The notes beneath the pieces are model-generated. The model had not been told where the DNA came from, searched no databases, and saw only the letters and a list, made by a program, of their open reading frames with translations. Below, in pieces: positions 59,959 through 64,000 of a DNA stretch of 64,000 nucleotides. The stretch is taken from positions 248,001 to 312,000 of the forward strand of contig JAKOVB010000027.1 in assembly GCA_029782295.1 (NCBI GenBank), given 5' to 3'. This stretch comes from Pseudomonadota bacterium (GTDB taxonomy: Bacteria; Pseudomonadota; Gammaproteobacteria; Burkholderiales; Methylophilaceae). Both the position numbers and the translations under genes were made by a program. Within the stretch, counting starts at the first letter, position 1, and each line of letters starts with the position of its first letter.

Positions 59959-62900
59959 GCCCACTCTTCACCCAAAGCATGAGCTTGCTGCAAGACAAGC
60001 TCCACAGCTGCATCCTGCAGGTCTGGCGGATACTTGTACTTGCGAAGAATACGTTTGACCATCAAGCGCAGCTTGGCACGCACACTCTCACGCTCAGACC
60101 AGTCCACTTTCAAGTTCTGCCGCAGGTTTTCTGTCAGCTCATGGGCAATCTTCTTCAGGATTTCATCACCTAGTTCGCGTACAGCCGATTCATTGTCGGC
60201 GAGAGCATCGTAGAACCTGATTTCGTCCTCGTTCAGGCCAAGGTCTTCACCCCGGTTGGCAGCTTCACGAAACTTCTTCGCCATCTCGATTAATTCTTCG
60301 ATGACCTGTGCTGTTTCGATGGAGCGGTTCTCATACCGTTTGAGGACATTGACCAGCATGTCCGAGAACTTCTTGTCCTGCACCACGTTGCCAGCAAAGC
60401 GTGTCTTGATCTCACCCTGCAGCAGCCGTTCCAGCAGCTCAACAGCAAGATTTCTTTCCGGCAGGTTACGCACCTCGGCAAGGAAGTCATCATCGAGAAT
60501 ACCGATGTTCGGCTTATCCAAGCCAACGGCATTGAACACATCAACCACTTCTTCACTGACGACTGCCGAGCTGATGATCTGACGGATTGCAAGCTCACGC
60601 TCTTCGTTTGTTTTCTTCTGCTGGCTAATGTCACGCTTCGTCAGGATGACCTTCACCCCTTGTAGGAACGCCACCTCTTCGCGCACAGCCTTGGCTTCGT
60701 CTAGAGTGCAGCAGAGGGTGAACGCCTTGCTCATTGCTAGAGCGGTGTCAGCAAAGCGCTTCTTCCCGTCTTTCAGACCAAGCACATGATTGGCTGCACC
60801 AGCGAGACGCTTGTGACCTGCAGTAAGGAAGTCGCTGTAGTCGAAGCCATGCAGCATGGCACGGAGGACATCGAGCTTCTCTTCAAGCACTGAATACGCT
60901 TCAGCAGCATCCACGGTAGGTTTGCCACGACCATTGCTGGCGGTATATTCCTTGAGAGCACTGCGCAGCTCATTGCCGATACCGATGTAATCAACGACCA
61001 GACCGCCTTGCTTATCCTTGAACACGCGGTTGACCCGTGCGATGGCCTGCATCAGGTTGTGACCCTTCATGGGCTTATCGACATAGAGCGTGTGCACGCA
61101 AGGCGCATCGAAGCCTGTCAGCCACATATCACGAACGATGACGATTTTGAGATCATCTGTCGGATCCTTGAAGCGCTTCTCCAGCCGCTTCTTGACCTTG
61201 CTGTTGTAGATGTGAGGGCGCAGCAACGCTTTGTCGCTAGCTGATCCCGTCATGACGATCTTGATCGCACCCTTCTCCGGGTCTGGATCATGCCATTCAG
61301 GGCGCAGCTTAATGATTTCGTTGTAGAGGTGAACACAGATGTCACGGCTCATGGCAACGACCATGGCCTTGCCAGCCTGTGCCTTGTTGCGTTCCTCGAA
61401 GTGAGACACTAGATCAGCCGCGACACTGATGATGCGAGGTTCAGACCCAACGACCTTCTCAAGCGCAGCCCAACGGCTCTTGAGCTTAGCCTGCTGACTC
61501 TCTTCCTCATCTTCCGCCAGCTCATCAACCTCTGCATCGATCTCCGGCAGCTCTTCGGCCTTTAATCCGAGCTTAGCAAGGCGCGACTCAAAGTAGATGG
61601 CAACCGTTGCGCCATCTTCTTTAGCCTGCTGCATGTCATAGATACTGATGTACTCGCCGAATACAGCACGGGTGTCGCGGTCTTCGGATGAAACAGGGGT
61701 GCCAGTAAAGGCTACAAAGGTGGCATTGGGCAACGCATCACGCAAATGCTGTGCGTAGCCTACCTGATACTTTTCCTGTCCCGGTTTACCCTTCAGCGTG
61801 GCCTCAAACCCGTATTGAGTGCGGTGAGCTTCATCGGCAATTACCACAATATTGCTGCGATCAGACAGCACCGGGAAAGTATCCTCATCTTCACCGGGCA
61901 TGAACTTCTGAATGGTAGCGAATACGATCCCACCTGAAGGACGGTTACTCAACTTGGCACGCAAGTCCTGCCGGGTGTCGGCTTGCACTGGCTGCTCACG
62001 CAACAGGTCTTGGGAGAGCGAGAACACGCCAAACAACTGCCCATCCAGATCATTGCGGTCGGTGATCACAACAATGGTCGGGTTCTCCATTGCGGCTTCC
62101 TGCATCACCCGTGCAGCGAAGCACGTCATCGTGATGCTCTTGCCGCTGCCTTGGGTATGCCAGACCACGCCGCCCTTGTGAGAGCCTCCGGGGCGAGATG
62201 CCGCAACGACTTGATTGATCGCCGCACGTACAGCATGGAACTGGTGATAACCGGCAATCTTCTTGATCAGTACATCGTCATCCTCAAACAAGACGAAGAA
62301 GCGCAGATAGTCGAGGAACATCTGCGGGGCCAGGAGGCCCCGCACCAGCGTCTCAAGTTCGTTGAACTGTCCCAGAGGATCGAGCGTCACCCCATCAATG
62401 GTGCGCCATTGCATGTACCGTTCAGCATCACTAGAAAGTGCGCCAAGTCGAGCATCAGTTCCATCAGAGATCACTAGCACTTCGTTGTACTGGAACACAT
62501 CTGGGATCTGCTCTTTGTAAGTCTGAATCTGGTCGAAGGCTTTCCAGATGTCTGCATTCTCATCAGCCGGATTCTTGAGTTCCAACAACACTAGCGGCAG
62601 ACCATTCACAAACAGGATGATGTCGGGCCTGCGGGTGTGGTGTGGGCCTTTGATCGAGAACTGGTTGATCGCTAGCCATTCGTTGTGCGTTGGATGCGCC
62701 CAATCGATCAGACGCACGAAGTCGCCGCGTGTCTCACCATCTTTTTGGTACTCGACTGGTACACCGTTGACCAGCAGCTTGTGAAAGTGACGGTTGGCAG
62801 AGAGTTGTGATGGGATGCCGAGATTAAGCACCTGATGGATGGCGTCTTCACGGGCATGAGTTGGGATATTGGGATTCAGGCGGGTAATCGCCTCACGTAA

Positions 62901-63044
62901 CCTGAAAGGAAGAAGCACCTGCAGGTAGTCAGCACGTTCTGGATGATCGCCATCAGGGGCAATGTCCGGGCCATGCAATACCGTGTAGCCTACATCAGCC
63001 AACCATGCCAGAGCTTCTTGTTCTAGTTGATCTTCAGTCATCAT
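59955..63044 (-). CDS. hsdR: Type I restriction enzyme subunit R
   Basis: A 1029-aa HsdR. N-terminal PD-(D/E)xK nuclease with [22 protein letters not shown] (about 140-160). Superfamily 2 translocase: [12 protein letters not shown] (Walker A, about 300), [12 protein letters not shown] (DEAH), FVAFTGTP (motif III), [11 protein letters not shown] and [16 protein letters not shown] (motif VI). C-terminal helical part for binding the methylase. It cleaves unmodified DNA after translocation. ATG 63,044 is used, although TTG 63,050 overlaps the previous stop. hsdM and hsdS are not in the window; they should lie further upstream. Confidence 0.93.
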   Translation of the reverse strand: MMTEDQLEQEALAWLADVGYTVLHGPDIAPDGDHPERADYLQVLLPFRLREAITRLNPNIPTHAREDAIHQVLNLGIPSQLSANRHFHKLLVNGVPVEYQKDGETRGDFVRLIDWAHPTHNEWLAINQFSIKGPHHTRRPDIILFVNGLPLVLLELKNPADENADIWKAFDQIQTYKEQIPDVFQYNEVLVISDGTDARLGALSSDAERYMQWRTIDGVTLDPLGQFNELETLVRGLLAPQMFLDYLRFFVLFEDDDVLIKKIAGYHQFHAVRAAINQVVAASRPGGSHKGGVVWHTQGSGKSITMTCFAARVMQEAAMENPTIVVITDRNDLDGQLFGVFSLSQDLLREQPVQADTRQDLRAKLSNRPSGGIVFATIQKFMPGEDEDTFPVLSDRSNIVVIADEAHRTQYGFEATLKGKPGQEKYQVGYAQHLRDALPNATFVAFTGTPVSSEDRDTRAVFGEYISIYDMQQAKEDGATVAIYFESRLAKLGLKAEELPEIDAEVDELAEDEEESQQAKLKSRWAALEKVVGSEPRIISVAADLVSHFEERNKAQAGKAMVVAMSRDICVHLYNEIIKLRPEWHDPDPEKGAIKIVMTGSASDKALLRPHIYNSKVKKRLEKRFKDPTDDLKIVIVRDMWLTGFDAPCVHTLYVDKPMKGHNLMQAIARVNRVFKDKQGGLVVDYIGIGNELRSALKEYTASNGRGKPTVDAAEAYSVLEEKLDVLRAMLHGFDYSDFLTAGHKRLAGAANHVLGLKDGKKRFADTALAMSKAFTLCCTLDEAKAVREEVAFLQGVKVILTKRDISQQKKTNEERELAIRQIISSAVVSEEVVDVFNAVGLDKPNIGILDDDFLAEVRNLPERNLAVELLERLLQGEIKTRFAGNVVQDKKFSDMLVNVLKRYENRSIETAQVIEELIEMAKKFREAANRGEDLGLNEDEIRFYDALADNESAVRELGDEILKKIAHELTENLRQNLKVDWSERESVRAKLRLMVKRILRKYKYPPDLQDAAVELVLQQAHALGEEWA

Positions 63045-63046
63045 TT

Positions 63047-64000
63047 TCAATCTTCAGGATGAAGCCAGCAGCCCGGGCTTTCCGCATCGAAGAAAATAAC
63101 TTCCTTAACCCCAATGTCTATGAATGATTGGGCCATTCTCGCCATATAGACTTCATCATCCCCATAGACTGATATTGCGACCTTCTTTATTCCAGCTTTC
63201 CTTAGCTGATCAAGAATGTGCTTATCTTGTTTAGAGAGACTCCACCCGTAGACAACCAGACTGCTACCAATATCTGATATAACTTCACGAAAAACACGAT
63301 GCAGATATGATGAGCCTTCAATAGCACGGTGCTTTTTTTCCGTTGTACCTTCGCTCACAAAAAGTGGTGCGACATCTCCATCTTCCCACATTGCTAGAAT
63401 TGAATTCAGCAAATCTGGTGCATGTCCAACATTTAGTTTTATTTCTTCTCCTTCAGGATTACGGGCAAGAATAAGATTCCCATGAGGGTAAAACACAAGT
63501 GTTGAGCCTTCTGCGCCTCCATAGGGTTCTCGAACCGTACTCCAGTCTTCTCTGAACGCACTTCTATAAAATGCATCCTTGAACCAATTCCCAAGTTCTT
63601 GGTTTCCAGCCATCATCGCCCAATAAACTATCAAATCATAGTTGAGTGAGAGTACCGTACTGAAAGGCTTCATAAACCTATAAAGTGATACAAGGTGAGG
63701 TGACGCATCATCGTACAAAACGTGGCAATCACGGACGGTTGTAATTAAAGCCTTGCGCACCTCCCAGTACGCCTCCCCAACCCTACCACTTTCGATGCCT
63801 AAAGCTTGATTTACCAGCTTCGCATGCCAGAGTCTGCGTAACACAAACTCAAAATCAGTAGCCTCAAACGCCTTGAATATATCAATGGCATCTCCACTCA
63901 AATGCCCGTTCTTTTGTGCAGCCTCATACAAGGAGTCGTAACGGAACCCCTCGTGTATGGCTATGCTTGCTCCATTCCCAAGGAGCAAGCCCTCATTGAA
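63047..64000 (-). CDS. DUF4917 / SIR2-like protein, cut by window edge
   Basis: At least 317 residues, with the reading still open at 64,000 ([19 protein letters not shown]...). The N-terminal [11 protein letters not shown] is the nucleotide-binding start of DUF4917/SIR2-like proteins; [17 protein letters not shown] and [16 protein letters not shown] are further fold motifs. Related SIR2-like proteins in defence islands consume NAD upon phage infection. Its stop overlaps the hsdR start, so it is within the restriction operon. The role here is inferred. Confidence 0.75.
   Translation of the reverse strand, partial: FNEGLLLGNGASIAIHEGFRYDSLYEAAQKNGHLSGDAIDIFKAFEATDFEFVLRRLWHAKLVNQALGIESGRVGEAYWEVRKALITTVRDCHVLYDDASPHLVSLYRFMKPFSTVLSLNYDLIVYWAMMAGNQELGNWFKDAFYRSAFREDWSTVREPYGGAEGSTLVFYPHGNLILARNPEGEEIKLNVGHAPDLLNSILAMWEDGDVAPLFVSEGTTEKKHRAIEGSSYLHRVFREVISDIGSSLVVYGWSLSKQDKHILDQLRKAGIKKVAISVYGDDEVYMARMAQSFIDIGVKEVIFFDAESPGCWLHPED

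Noticed and set aside
1..64000. CRISPR arrays, rRNA and tRNA genes
   Set aside because: No regularly spaced repeat array and no recognisable tRNA or rRNA sequence was seen on reading; a covariance-model scan was not possible.

Overview
The window is GC-rich bacterial chromosome carrying two AT-richer accessory blocks. A PEP-CTERM/exosortase-sorted protein, a c-di-GMP riboswitch, an aromatic-acid efflux operon with a MarR regulator, a pqqA peptide gene, HflX, a clade-A-type catalase and the general gene style point to a betaproteobacterium, perhaps near Nitrosomonadales/Gallionellales. That placement is inference; no rRNA or tRNA gene was recognised.

Positions 1-21,720 are mainly core genome: a MarR-controlled tripartite efflux operon (73-5,367), an ABC exporter, an M18 aminopeptidase with a YeeZ-like reductase and an MFS carrier, a cupin, an EAL-CZB signalling gene broken by a 7-bp tandem repeat, small cysteine-rich proteins, a FecR-domain protein, another MFS carrier, a PfkB kinase, a NhaR-like LysR regulator, a YgjP-like metalloprotein and two small exported proteins.

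Positions about 21,721-38,988 form a 17.3-kb mobile island inserted into the core kinase gene srkA (yihE), at the codons for the catalytic loop (HGDxHPGN). The 5' half of the native gene lies on the left (21,109-21,720) and the 3' part on the right (38,989-39,366). The island carries a complete, diverged, AT-richer srkA copy just inside its left end, so it appears to replace the gene it destroys. At its right end are three overlapping genes resembling the Gamma-Mobile-Trio recombinases (gmtY, gmtZ, gmtX). The cargo is a complete-looking iron-acquisition locus: two NIS (IucA/IucC) siderophore synthetases, an MFS exporter, a PLP decarboxylase, a TonB-dependent receptor and two YncE-like beta-propellers. 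Gene order matches vibrioferrin pvsBCDE but without pvsA.

Positions 39,363-54,246 return to core genome: an esterase, a SYLF protein, glutathione peroxidase, S41 protease, SDR, cyclophilin, VOC and isochorismatase-like proteins, an orphan 23-codon pqqA, a CYTH protein, a c-di-GMP-I riboswitch before an uncharacterised gene, a PEP-CTERM protein, catalase followed by an unannotated 42-aa ORF, HflX, a TfoX-N protein and a KefB/YbaL antiporter.

From about 54,800 to the right edge is a second accessory block with defence character: an ImmA/IrrE-PIN (DUF4411) pair, a short SRAP-like protein, an exported HNH nuclease, several orphan small genes, and a stop-start-coupled operon of a DUF4917/SIR2-like protein (cut by the window edge), type I restriction HsdR and a DUF429 protein. 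The hsdM and hsdS partners are not in view.
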